A stretch of 8,845 nt of DNA, taken from assembly GCA_047629975.1 (NCBI GenBank), contig JBLHUT010000149.1, positions 1 through 8,845 on the forward strand, read 5' to 3'. The position numbers and the translations under genes were made by a program. The notes beneath the pieces were generated by a model. It was not told where the DNA came from and searched no databases. It saw only the letters and a list, made by a program, of their open reading frames with translations. The DNA comes from JBLHUT01 sp047629975. GTDB lineage: Bacteria > Pseudomonadota > Alphaproteobacteria > Rhodobacterales > Rhodobacteraceae. Positions 1 to 6,629 of this stretch are shown one piece after another; within the stretch, counting starts at the first letter, position 1; each line of letters opens with the position of its first letter.

Positions 1-1
1 G

Positions 2-868
2 GATATTATCTGCATCGGAGCGGTGTTGTGGGATGTGATCGGACGCACATCCGTTTCAATGCGCGCAGGACATGATGTTGCGGGGCGGATAACCCGTCTT
101 CCTGGCGGGGTCGCTTTGAATGTGGCGATGGCACTGCGGCGGGCCGGTGTGCGCCCTGTCCTGCTCTCGGCGGTGGGGCGCGATGCGGCGGGTGACGAAT
201 TGTTGTTGGCGTGTGCCGCGCTCGGGCTTGATATCAGCCACGTGTACCGGAGTGACCTTCCGACCGATCAGTACATGGCCATCGAGGCGGAAAACGGACT
301 AATTGCAGCGGTGGCGGATGCCCATTCGCTGGAGGCTGCCGCAGGACACATCCTCATGCCGTTTCTCGACGGCCGGATGGGCGCGGAATTTGAAGGCGCG
401 ATTGTTCTGGATGGCAACCTGACAGAGAGCCTTTTGAGGCAGATCGTGGCCGATCCCGCATTTGCAGGTACCGATTTGCGCGTGGCGCCAGCCTCTCCGG
501 GTAAGGTCCGCAGGCTGGAGCCGGTGCTGCACCACGTCGGTCTGACACTATATATCAACCGGATCGAGGCCGAACTGCTGCTTGGCACCCGACTTGGCAG
601 CGCCGAAGAAGCCGCGCGTGCCTTGCGCACCCACGGTGTCGCCCGGGTGTTGGTGACGGACGGCGGGCATCCGTGCGCGCTGGCCTTTGGGACGCAACTT
701 TTGAACGGGCATCCGCCACCGGTTACCGTCGTGCGGGTTACTGGCGCAGGCGATACGTTCATGGCCGCCCACATTGCCGCCGAACGCCGTGGATCCGATC
801 CGCAAACCGCCCTCGACGCGGCTCTCGATGTGACCGCACTTTATGTTTCAGGAGAAACAACCCTATGA
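2..868 (+). CDS. psuK: Pseudouridine kinase, PfkB/ribokinase family (5' end cut by window edge)
   Basis: Phosphorylates pseudouridine to pseudouridine 5'-phosphate in the cytoplasm, the first step of pseudouridine breakdown; ATP is the donor in this family. The frame is open to the window edge and reads DIICIGAVLWDVIG from base 2, so the GTG at 23 is internal and only a few N-terminal codons seem to be missing; 288 residues are visible against roughly 300-313 for the family. Visible PfkB marks are the N-terminal PGGVALNVA sugar-binding stretch (about bases 101-127) and the C-terminal VTGAGDTF signature (bases 737-760) with the catalytic Asp codon at 752-754. The stop overlaps the psuG start by four bases (ATGA), so the two are translationally coupled. 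The fold alone would fit any sugar or nucleoside kinase; the pseudouridine assignment depends mainly on the psuG partner. No transporter is visible next to the pair. Confidence 0.85.
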   Translation, partial: DIICIGAVLWDVIGRTSVSMRAGHDVAGRITRLPGGVALNVAMALRRAGVRPVLLSAVGRDAAGDELLLACAALGLDISHVYRSDLPTDQYMAIEAENGLIAAVADAHSLEAAAGHILMPFLDGRMGAEFEGAIVLDGNLTESLLRQIVADPAFAGTDLRVAPASPGKVRRLEPVLHHVGLTLYINRIEAELLLGTRLGSAEEAARALRTHGVARVLVTDGGHPCALAFGTQLLNGHPPPVTVVRVTGAGDTFMAAHIAAERRGSDPQTALDAALDVTALYVSGETTL

Positions 869-1791
869 CCCTGCCCATGGATTTCAGCACCGAAGTTGCG
901 CAAGCCAAAGCTATCGGCGCGCCTGTTGTTGCACTGGAAAGTACCATCATCACCCACGGGATGCCATTTCCGCAAAACCTTGAAACGGCTCGAAAGGTCG
1001 AGGCCGAGGTGCGCGCCCACGGCGCGGTGCCAGCCACGATTGCGGTTCTGGACGGGCGGTTGAAAATCGGACTTGGTCCGGAGGATCTGGAAAAACTGGC
1101 ACAAATGCACGGCGCGGCAAAATTATCGCGTGCGGATCTGGCCGTTTGCATCGCCAACGGTGGGACCGGTGCCACGACTGTTGCGGCCACGATGATCGCC
1201 GCACATCTGGCGGATATTGCGGTCTTTGCGACGGGCGGTATCGGCGGGGTGCACCGCGGCGCCGAAGCCAGCTTTGATATTTCGGCCGACCTGTACGAGC
1301 TGGCCGCCACACCGGTGACGGTCGTGGCTGCCGGCGCAAAGGCCATTCTGGATATCCCCAAAACCCTCGAAGTGCTCGAAACCCTTGGCGTTCCGGTCAT
1401 TGCCTTTGGTCAGGACGCGTTTCCTGCCTTTTGGGCGCAGAGTTCGGGGCTGGTAAGTCCGTTGCGGATGGATGACGCAGCACAGATTGCAAAATCCCAT
1501 CTGATGCGTGTGTCTCTCGGAGTGCCGGGAGGGCAACTTGTGGCCAATCCCATTCCGCAAGCAAGTGAAATTCCGCTTTCGGTCATGACGCCGGTCATCG
1601 AACGCGCATTGCACGAAGCCGCACAACAAGGCATCGCGGCAAAGGCGGTGACACCGTTCTTGCTGGCGCGCATATTCGAGCTGACAGAGGGGCGTTCTTT
1701 GGCGGCAAACATTGCACTGGTGCTGAACAATGCGCGTCTGGGGGCGCGGATTGCCCATGAAATCAGCACCCGCAAGCACGCCCGGGCCTAG
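865..1791 (+). CDS. psuG: Pseudouridine-5'-phosphate glycosidase
   Basis: Reversibly cleaves the C-C glycosidic bond of pseudouridine 5'-phosphate to uracil and ribose 5-phosphate, the second cytoplasmic step after PsuK. The 308-residue product has the usual family length and fold-wide motifs: VVALESTIITHGMP with Glu25, AKLSRADL with Lys86, GGIGGVHRG near 124-132, the metal-ligand candidate Asp138 in SFDIS, and AGAKAILDIPKTLE with Lys159. Glu25, Lys86 and Lys159 line up with E. coli Glu31, Lys93 and Lys166, the last being the Schiff-base lysine; I aligned these by eye. The ATG at 865 is chosen because AGGAGAAA lies at 850-857 and the protein then begins just before the conserved domain; the frame stays open further upstream, but that part is antifamily sequence inside psuK. 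Identification is near certain. Confidence 0.96.
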   Translation: MTLPMDFSTEVAQAKAIGAPVVALESTIITHGMPFPQNLETARKVEAEVRAHGAVPATIAVLDGRLKIGLGPEDLEKLAQMHGAAKLSRADLAVCIANGGTGATTVAATMIAAHLADIAVFATGGIGGVHRGAEASFDISADLYELAATPVTVVAAGAKAILDIPKTLEVLETLGVPVIAFGQDAFPAFWAQSSGLVSPLRMDDAAQIAKSHLMRVSLGVPGGQLVANPIPQASEIPLSVMTPVIERALHEAAQQGIAAKAVTPFLLARIFELTEGRSLAANIALVLNNARLGARIAHEISTRKHARA

Positions 1792-1827
1792 ATCGGCTCA
1801 GGTAGGCGCATATAAATGCCGCGTCCC

Positions 1828-1856
1828 TTGAGTCTTGGTATCGAGGTGCTTAACTG
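1828..1856 (+). promoter_or_regulatory. Possible sigma70-type promoter for the DUF502 gene
   Basis: TTGAGT (1828-1833) and TAACTG (1851-1856) are separated by 17 bases in the 92-base gap after psuG, with a start site expected near 1863 and the DUF502 start codon at 1884. The -10 match is mediocre. The gap has no convincing terminator after psuG, so read-through from psuKG is also possible. Confidence 0.3.
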
Positions 1857-1883
1857 TGGGTAAATTCGCGCAAGGAAGTACAA

Positions 1884-2687
1884 ATGCAAGACCACGACCA
1901 TGACAACCACCCCGGTCTTCCGTCGCGTCGTCGATTGGGGATGCTTGGGGGGCTGCGATCCAGTTTCCTGACAGGGCTGGTCGTGATTGCACCTGTGGGA
2001 ATGACGGTTTGGCTGATCTGGACGGTGATCGGCTGGGTCGACGGGTTTGTGCTGCCGTTCGTGCCCGACCCTTACAAGCCCGACCGGTTGTTCCAAACCC
2101 TCTTTGGCTGGGAAGAAACGCAGGCCGATGTACGTGGCATTGGTGTTGTGGTCTTTTTCCTGTTCACGATCTTTGTGGGGTGGACCGCAAAAGGCCTGAT
2201 CGGGCGATCCTTTATCCGCTGGGCCGAAAGCGTCGTGGACCGGATGCCGGTTGTGCGTTCGCTCTATAACGGGCTCAAGCAGATCGCCGAGACGGTTTTC
2301 TCGCAATCAAGCGAGGCCAAATTCGACAAGGCCGTTTTGCTGCAATACCCGCGTATCGGGATCTGGTCTATCGGATTTGTCTCGACCACGGCCAAGGGCG
2401 AGGTTCGCCAAAAGGTTCCGCGCGACGACAAGATGACGTCGGTTTTTCTGCCGACGACACCAAACCCGACATCGGGCTTTTTGCTGTTTGTGCCCGATTG
2501 CGACCTTATCTATCTGGATATGACGATCGAGGATGCCGCAAAACTGGTGATTTCGGCCGGACTTGTCTATCCCAACGAGCTCAAACCGGCACGCGGGGGC
2601 CAAATACCACCCGTGGTGGCCGCGCCGCTTGTCGTTCCGAAAGAACAGTCTCCCGCTGCTGCGCCAAAAGTCGAAATCGACGCCTGA
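1884..2687 (+). CDS. DUF502 family inner-membrane protein
   Basis: Belongs to the DUF502 family, found widely in bacteria and related to plant LIKE-COV proteins; its biochemical role in bacteria is not established, so no function is claimed. The 267-residue protein has a short basic, His/Asp-rich N-terminus (HDHDNH at 4-9, RRR at 15-17), a first membrane segment at about 28-52 and a second at about 85-102. These are followed by the conserved MPVVRSLYNGLKQ block (121-133) and the PTTPNPTSGF block (190-199), both typical of the family. A proline/alanine-rich tail follows about residue 235. The ATG at 1884 is preceded by AAGGAAG (1872-1878), a good ribosome site at normal spacing. It follows psuG by 92 bases and converges on the patatin gene, whose stop is 10 bases away; no terminator hairpin is visible between them. 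Confidence 0.9.
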   Translation: MQDHDHDNHPGLPSRRRLGMLGGLRSSFLTGLVVIAPVGMTVWLIWTVIGWVDGFVLPFVPDPYKPDRLFQTLFGWEETQADVRGIGVVVFFLFTIFVGWTAKGLIGRSFIRWAESVVDRMPVVRSLYNGLKQIAETVFSQSSEAKFDKAVLLQYPRIGIWSIGFVSTTAKGEVRQKVPRDDKMTSVFLPTTPNPTSGFLLFVPDCDLIYLDMTIEDAAKLVISAGLVYPNELKPARGGQIPPVVAAPLVVPKEQSPAAAPKVEIDA

Positions 2688-2697
2688 AGCCAGTGTC

Positions 2698-3732
2698 TCA
2701 GTCGATCAGGCTGCGGACATCCAAGGTTGCTGCGTGGCTCAAGGACGCCTTGTTTTGCGTCAAAAATTTCTCTGCCGCCTGCTGTCCGGCGGTTTTCAGT
2801 TCAGAAAGAACATGCGGCACAGGGATCATTTTTGTGGCCACCGACAGCGACCGCATCAAATCGTCGTCCGCGATCATGTGAACCCTGACATCTTTCATGG
2901 CGTCCTTTGCGACCTTGCCGGTGGCGATCAACTCCTTGACGAAATCGATCGCGCGCAATTCGCGCAACAACGAGGAGTTGAAGCTGATCTCGTTGATCCG
3001 GTTCTGGATGTCGTGCGCAGCAACCGGAACGTCCTTGCGGTACAGCGGGTTGATGTTCACAATCACCACATCCTCGGGCAGGTCGGGTGCAAAGAGCGGA
3101 AAAAGCGCCGGATTACCGGTGTACCCGCCATCCCAATAAGCCTCTAGCGTGTTTGTGCGCGTGTCCAGAACCTCGACCGCCTGAAACACAGTCGGCAGGC
3201 AGGCCGAGGCAAGGATGATATCCGTGGTGATCTCGGCGGCATCGAACACACGAATCTTGCCACTGCGCACATTCGTGGCCGAGATAAACAACGCCGGCCC
3301 GTCTTGTGAACAGATGGTGTCGAACCGGAACTGTTCGACAATCGCCTTCAAAGGGTTCTTGTAAAGAGCACCGTAATCATACGGTGAAAACACCCGCGAA
3401 GAGGCATCCGACATCCTGAACCCCGGACTGCGTTCGATCAAACTGGCCAGCATGCCGGGGCTGGGCATAAAAGGTCGCATCCAGACCGACAAAGGCGTGT
3501 CGCCGGTTGCCCCGATCTGCTCCCACAACCAGTCAAGGTTTTCGCGCGCGCCCTCGCGCCCGCCCTGCGCCATGCCCGCCTTTAAAGCCGCACCGTTCAA
3601 CGCACCTGCAGAAGTTCCCGAAATAGCGGCAATTTCCAGATCGGTTTCCTGCAAAAGCCTGTCCAGAACACCCCACGTGAACGCGCCGTGGGCGCCGCCC
3701 CCCTGAAGCGCCAGATTGATACGTTTTGTCAT
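2698..3732 (-). CDS. Patatin-like phospholipase / acyl-ester hydrolase
   Basis: A patatin-family serine hydrolase with a Ser-Asp dyad, expected to act on acyl esters such as phospholipids, although a polyhydroxyalkanoate-related substrate is possible given its neighbour. The 344-residue protein has the glycine-rich oxyanion loop LQGGGAHGAF (9-18), the nucleophile elbow GTSAG with Ser41, and the DGG motif with Asp201, all intact and in the usual order. No signal peptide or membrane segment is evident, so it is probably cytoplasmic. The start is the ATG at 3732: it gives MTKRINLALQGGG, which places the glycine loop at the normal distance from the N-terminus, and one base separates it from the stop of the upstream dehydrogenase. 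An in-frame start further upstream (3756) would overlap the dehydrogenase and add residues before the domain, so it is rejected. Operon membership with the dehydrogenase is strongly suggested; the substrate is not known. Confidence 0.9.
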   Translation of the reverse strand: MTKRINLALQGGGAHGAFTWGVLDRLLQETDLEIAAISGTSAGALNGAALKAGMAQGGREGARENLDWLWEQIGATGDTPLSVWMRPFMPSPGMLASLIERSPGFRMSDASSRVFSPYDYGALYKNPLKAIVEQFRFDTICSQDGPALFISATNVRSGKIRVFDAAEITTDIILASACLPTVFQAVEVLDTRTNTLEAYWDGGYTGNPALFPLFAPDLPEDVVIVNINPLYRKDVPVAAHDIQNRINEISFNSSLLRELRAIDFVKELIATGKVAKDAMKDVRVHMIADDDLMRSLSVATKMIPVPHVLSELKTAGQQAAEKFLTQNKASLSHAATLDVRSLID

Positions 3733-3733
3733 G

Positions 3734-4507
3734 CTAAAGCGCCGTCCAGCCGCCATCGACGCTTAATGTGGTGCCTGTGATCTGCGCAGCAGACTCGCTC
3801 GTCAGGAAAAGCGCCGTTCCGGCCACCTGCGCGATGGTCGCGAATTCCTTCGAGGGCTGACGATCCAGCAGGACGTTCTTGATGACCTGCTCGCGGGTCA
3901 TGCCATATTTTTCCATCGTGTCGGGAATTTGCGCCTCGACCAACGGTGTCAGCACATACCCCGGACAGATCGCATTGGCTGTGATCTGCTCTTGCGCCGT
4001 TTCAAGTGCGGTCGTTTTTGTAAGCCCGACCACCCCGTGCTTGGCCGCAACATAGGCCGATTTGAACGGAGACGCGGTCAGGGCATGGGCCGAGGCGATG
4101 TTGATCACCCTGCCCCATCCCGCAGCACGCATCATCGGCAACGCCACGGCAGTGGTGTGAAACGCCGATGTCAGGTTGATCGCAATAATCGCATCCCACT
4201 TTTCGGTTGGAAATTCGTCGATCGGTGCGACGTGCTGAATACCGGCATTGTTCACCAGAATATCACAGCGGCCCGCCTGTACGATCAGATCACGACATTG
4301 CGCCCCGTCCGACATATCGGCGCTGATAAAACGCGCCGTCACGCCGCATTCCCGAGCAATCTGTGCCGCAATCGCGTGATCTTCGGGAGTGTCGGTAAAT
4401 GAGTTGATCACAACATCCGCGCCCGCCTTGGCGAATTCTTGCGCGATTCCAAGCCCGATGCCAGAGGTTGAGCCGGTGATTACTGCTGTCTTGCCTGCAA
4501 GCGTCAT
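3734..4507 (-). CDS. bdhA: D-3-hydroxybutyrate dehydrogenase (short-chain dehydrogenase)
   Basis: Oxidises (R)-3-hydroxybutyrate to acetoacetate with NAD+, linking polyhydroxybutyrate or ketone-body breakdown to central metabolism in the cytoplasm. The 257-residue classical SDR has the TGSTSGIG nucleotide loop (11-18), NNAG (86-89), Asn111, Ser139, Tyr152 and Lys156. Residues that distinguish hydroxybutyrate dehydrogenases are also present: Gln91-His92, His141, Lys149 and Gln193 correspond, with a constant offset of three, to Gln94, His144, Lys152 and Gln196 of the Pseudomonas fragi enzyme (recalled alignment). The position of that enzyme's Trp187 is Tyr184 here. The ATG at 4507 has AAGGAC at 4515-4520 as ribosome site. 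One base separates its stop from the patatin start, so the two are co-transcribed and probably coupled. Another 3-hydroxyacyl SDR is the main alternative, but the substrate-binding set argues against it. Confidence 0.93.
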   Translation of the reverse strand: MTLAGKTAVITGSTSGIGLGIAQEFAKAGADVVINSFTDTPEDHAIAAQIARECGVTARFISADMSDGAQCRDLIVQAGRCDILVNNAGIQHVAPIDEFPTEKWDAIIAINLTSAFHTTAVALPMMRAAGWGRVINIASAHALTASPFKSAYVAAKHGVVGLTKTTALETAQEQITANAICPGYVLTPLVEAQIPDTMEKYGMTREQVIKNVLLDRQPSKEFATIAQVAGTALFLTSESAAQITGTTLSVDGGWTAL

Positions 4508-4616
4508 TTTACACGTCCTTAACCGTTATGAATATCTGTCCGGACCCTGCATCGCATGCTGCACACGCGGAATAAATGCCAAGTATCAAAGTCGCTGCCC
4601 GAAAAAGGCCGTAGAC

Positions 4617-4694
4617 GAAAAAAAACGCCGGCACGAAGCCGGCGTTAAGTTATTGAGGCAGGTTTCATACAGGCAAGAAACCTATCGAGCAGTG
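4617..4694 (-). ncRNA. Candidate small RNA (about 78 nt) or attenuated leader
   Basis: Read on the minus strand, a promoter-like pair at 4729-4700 is followed by about 78 nt that contain no plausible ORF and fold into two stems. Hairpin 1 is AGGTTTC / GAAACCT (4683-4677 with 4666-4660), seven perfect pairs around the 10-nt loop TTGCCTGTAT. A single-stranded linker carrying CTGCCTCAATAACTT follows. Hairpin 2 is an intrinsic terminator (4646-4618). The start site near 4694 is inferred from the -10 position. No protein gene on this strand lies between the promoter and the terminator, so the transcript is either an independent small RNA or the terminated leader of bdhA, whose start lies about 110 bases further on. 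I recognise no Rfam family in it; the CUCCUCCC-type or AbcR-type loops known from alphaproteobacteria are not evident. Confidence 0.5.
4618..4646 (-). terminator. Intrinsic (rho-independent) terminator
   Basis: On the minus strand, AACGCCGGC (4646-4638) and GCCGGCGTT (4632-4624) form nine perfect pairs around the loop TTCGT, running into eight consecutive T residues (4625-4618). On the plus strand the downstream side is AAGTTATTG, so the element is directional and works only leftwards. It is placed where no leftward protein gene ends, which is the main reason for proposing a small RNA here. Confidence 0.8.
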
Positions 4695-4699
4695 CCCTT

Positions 4700-4729
4700 G
4701 TTATAGCCAACGCAGCGGGACACTCCAAG
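4700..4729 (-). promoter_or_regulatory. Putative promoter of the candidate small RNA
   Basis: On the minus strand CTTGGA (4729-4724) and TATAAC (4705-4700) are separated by 18 bases. The -10 box is a good sigma70 match and the -35 box a fair one in the CTTG form common in alphaproteobacteria. It lies back-to-back with the plus-strand promoter of the binding-protein gene, the two -35 boxes being eight bases apart. Confidence 0.45.
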
Positions 4730-4737
4730 TTAAAAGT

Positions 4738-4766
4738 TTGAAATGCCTGAAAGGGAGGCATAGGTT
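4738..4766 (+). promoter_or_regulatory. Putative promoter of the peptide-binding protein gene
   Basis: TTGAAA (4738-4743) and TAGGTT (4761-4766) are separated by exactly 17 bases, giving a start near 4773 and a leader of about 45 bases before the ATG at 4818. The -10 box is imperfect, which would fit a regulated promoter. A palindrome fills the spacer (see 4743-4761). Confidence 0.4.
4743..4761. promoter_or_regulatory. Candidate operator palindrome in promoter spacer
   Basis: ATGCCT (4743-4748) and AGGCAT (4756-4761) are perfect inverted repeats separated by seven bases, 19 bases in all, lying exactly between and touching the -35 and -10 boxes. That is the size and position of a dimeric repressor site. 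A chance palindrome of this size is possible, and no regulator gene is visible in the window. Confidence 0.35.
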
Positions 4767-4817
4767 CGCACACAACAAGACAGGGCAAACGCCCGCCAGA
4801 TCGGGAGACAGGCACGG

Positions 4818-6629
4818 ATGAGAGTAAATTTCTTGGAATTTTCAGGCAGTTTTGCGGGAATTGCTGCAATTGTTTGCGCCGCAAGCATCGCCACAGCAGA
4901 ACCCGAACATGGCATAGCTATGTATGGCGACCCCGATCTGACACCGGATTTTGTGTCACTCCCCTATGTGAACCCTGATGCACCAAAGGGCGGACGCATC
5001 GTTTTTGCCGAAACGGGCGGCTTTGACAGCTTGCACCCCTTTATATTGAAAGGCTCCGCTCCTTACGGTTGGCGCACGTACGGCTTCGAGACGTTGATGG
5101 GCCGCTCCTGGGACGAGCCTTTTACGCTTTACGGGCTTTTGGCCGAATCGATAGAGACCGCCCCCGACCGCTCGTGGGTCGAATTCACGCTACGCCCCGA
5201 GGCCCGATTCTCTGATGGAAGCCCGGTCACCGCCGAAGATGTCTTGTGGAGTTTCGAGACGTTGGGCACGCTGGGCCATCCGCGCTATCACAGCAGCTGG
5301 CAAAAGGTCGAGACATCGCAAATCAGCGGCCCGCGCAGCGTGCGGTTTACCTTCAACACCCAAGATAATGAATTGCCCCTGATTCTCGGGCTCAGACCGA
5401 TCCTGAAAAAAGCCGATTTTGCCGATCGCCCCTTTGATGACAGCACACTTCAGGCACCGGTCGGCTCTGGCCCTTACGTCATCGCCGATTACGAGGCTGG
5501 CCGCTTTGTGACCCTCAAAAAGGATCCCGACTGGTGGGGGGTCGATCTGCCCTTCAATCGCGGACAGCACAATCTGGACGAAATCAAATACGAGTTTTTC
5601 ACCGATGGCGATGTCGCCTTCGAGGCGTTTCGTGCCGGCGAGGTCGACAGCGTGCGTGAATTCAATGCCGCAAAGTGGGAAACCAACTTCAACTTTCCCG
5701 CCGTGACATCCGGAGAAGTAGTCAAGTCGGAGATCCCCAACGAACGCCCCTCCGGGATTGCAGGCTGGGTGATGAACACCCGCAAGCCGGTCTTTCAGGA
5801 CTGGCGCGTGCGCGAGGCCCTGATCCATGCGTTCAACTTCGAATTCATCAATGCAGCCCTCAATGGCGGCACACAGCCGCGCATCACCTCGTATTTCTCC
5901 AACTCGGTTCTCGGGATGGCGTCAGCGCCTGCCAGCGGAGCGGTACGTGACTTGCTGATCCCGTTCCAACCCGCGCTACTGCCCGGAACATTGGAGGGCT
6001 ACACTTTGCCAATGTCCGACGGATCCCTGTCAAACCGCGCCAACACCCGCCGCGCCCTTCGCCTGCTGGCCGAGGCGGGCTATAGCGTGCAAAACGGCCG
6101 TATGGCCGATGCAACCGGCACGCCGCTCACCTTTGATATCCTGTTGCGGTCTGGCGCCAGTCAGCCGGTCACAATTGCCGAACTCTACTCACAGTCCCTT
6201 GAACGGCTCGGGATTTCGGCCAATCTGGTGACGGTTGACGGCGCCCAGTACAAAGAGCGCACAGAGAATTACGATTTCGACATGGCTTATTACCGGCGGT
6301 CGATGTCCTTGAGCCCGGGAAACGAGCAGACGCTATACTGGGGGGCGCAAGGGGTCGATACCCCCGGCACCCGGAACTGGATGGGCATGAACAGCCCTGC
6401 CGCCGAAGCCATGATCGCGGCAATTCTGACCGCACAATCCCAAGAAGACTTTCGCGCAGCAACCAAGGCTCTCGACCGGATTTTGACAGCAGGACGCTAT
6501 GTTGTGCCGATCTGGTACAATCCGAAATCCCGCATCGCCCATAAGTCTTGGCTAAAATATCCTGAAAACATCGCTATGTATGGCGACTGGATCGGGTTCC
6601 AACCAGATATCTGGTGGTCCGGGAACTAG
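4818..6629 (+). CDS. Periplasmic family-5 peptide-binding protein, YejA-like
   Basis: An extracellular solute-binding protein of the oligopeptide/dipeptide ABC importer class (SBP family 5), closest in style to YejA, which delivers peptides to the YejBEF transporter. Of the 603 residues, about the first 27 look like a Sec signal peptide: a hydrophobic stretch at 11-25 ending in ATA before Glu28, with a weakly charged n-region (one Arg). The mature start carries the YejA-type MYGDPDLTPDF and NPDAPKGGRIVF blocks (35-63). FSDGSPVTAEDV at 131-142 is the family-5 signature, and the C-terminus GFQPDIWWSGN is the normal YejA-type end, so the gene is complete; length matches E. coli YejA. The ATG at 4818 has GGGAGA at 4803-4808. 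No yejB, yejE or yejF homologue follows; the next gene downstream is the convergent dgt. The permease may be elsewhere, or this may be a stand-alone binding protein that shares one. Confidence 0.9.
   Translation: MRVNFLEFSGSFAGIAAIVCAASIATAEPEHGIAMYGDPDLTPDFVSLPYVNPDAPKGGRIVFAETGGFDSLHPFILKGSAPYGWRTYGFETLMGRSWDEPFTLYGLLAESIETAPDRSWVEFTLRPEARFSDGSPVTAEDVLWSFETLGTLGHPRYHSSWQKVETSQISGPRSVRFTFNTQDNELPLILGLRPILKKADFADRPFDDSTLQAPVGSGPYVIADYEAGRFVTLKKDPDWWGVDLPFNRGQHNLDEIKYEFFTDGDVAFEAFRAGEVDSVREFNAAKWETNFNFPAVTSGEVVKSEIPNERPSGIAGWVMNTRKPVFQDWRVREALIHAFNFEFINAALNGGTQPRITSYFSNSVLGMASAPASGAVRDLLIPFQPALLPGTLEGYTLPMSDGSLSNRANTRRALRLLAEAGYSVQNGRMADATGTPLTFDILLRSGASQPVTIAELYSQSLERLGISANLVTVDGAQYKERTENYDFDMAYYRRSMSLSPGNEQTLYWGAQGVDTPGTRNWMGMNSPAAEAMIAAILTAQSQEDFRAATKALDRILTAGRYVVPIWYNPKSRIAHKSWLKYPENIAMYGDWIGFQPDIWWSGN

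Noticed and set aside
673..864. In-frame upstream extension of psuG to 673
   Set aside because: It would overlap most of the C-terminal part of psuK, adds residues foreign to the PsuG family, and a good ribosome site lies just before the ATG at 865.
1123..1779. Long minus-strand open frame opposite psuG (218 residues)
   Set aside because: It is antisense to a conserved gene, has Cys/His/Arg-rich composition and no recognisable domain; it follows from codon bias in high-GC DNA.
1806..1822. GCAT/ATGC inverted repeat after psuG as a terminator
   Set aside because: Only four perfect pairs and no following T run.
2688..2697. Bidirectional terminator between the DUF502 and patatin genes
   Set aside because: Only 10 bases separate the stops, and no hairpin with a T run is visible in or around them.
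4389..4706. Plus-strand open frame of 105 residues across the bdhA start and intergenic gap
   Set aside because: It starts inside bdhA on the opposite strand, is rich in Arg/Cys/Pro without a domain, and runs through the terminator hairpin.
4744..4760. Pairing between the sRNA linker TGCCTC and GAGGCA upstream of the binding-protein gene as a regulatory interaction
   Set aside because: GAGGCA at 4755-4760 lies upstream of the inferred transcription start (about 4773), so it would not be present in the mRNA.
5190..5828. Minus-strand open frame of 212 residues opposite the binding-protein gene
   Set aside because: It is antisense to an intact family-5 binding protein and resembles no family I know.
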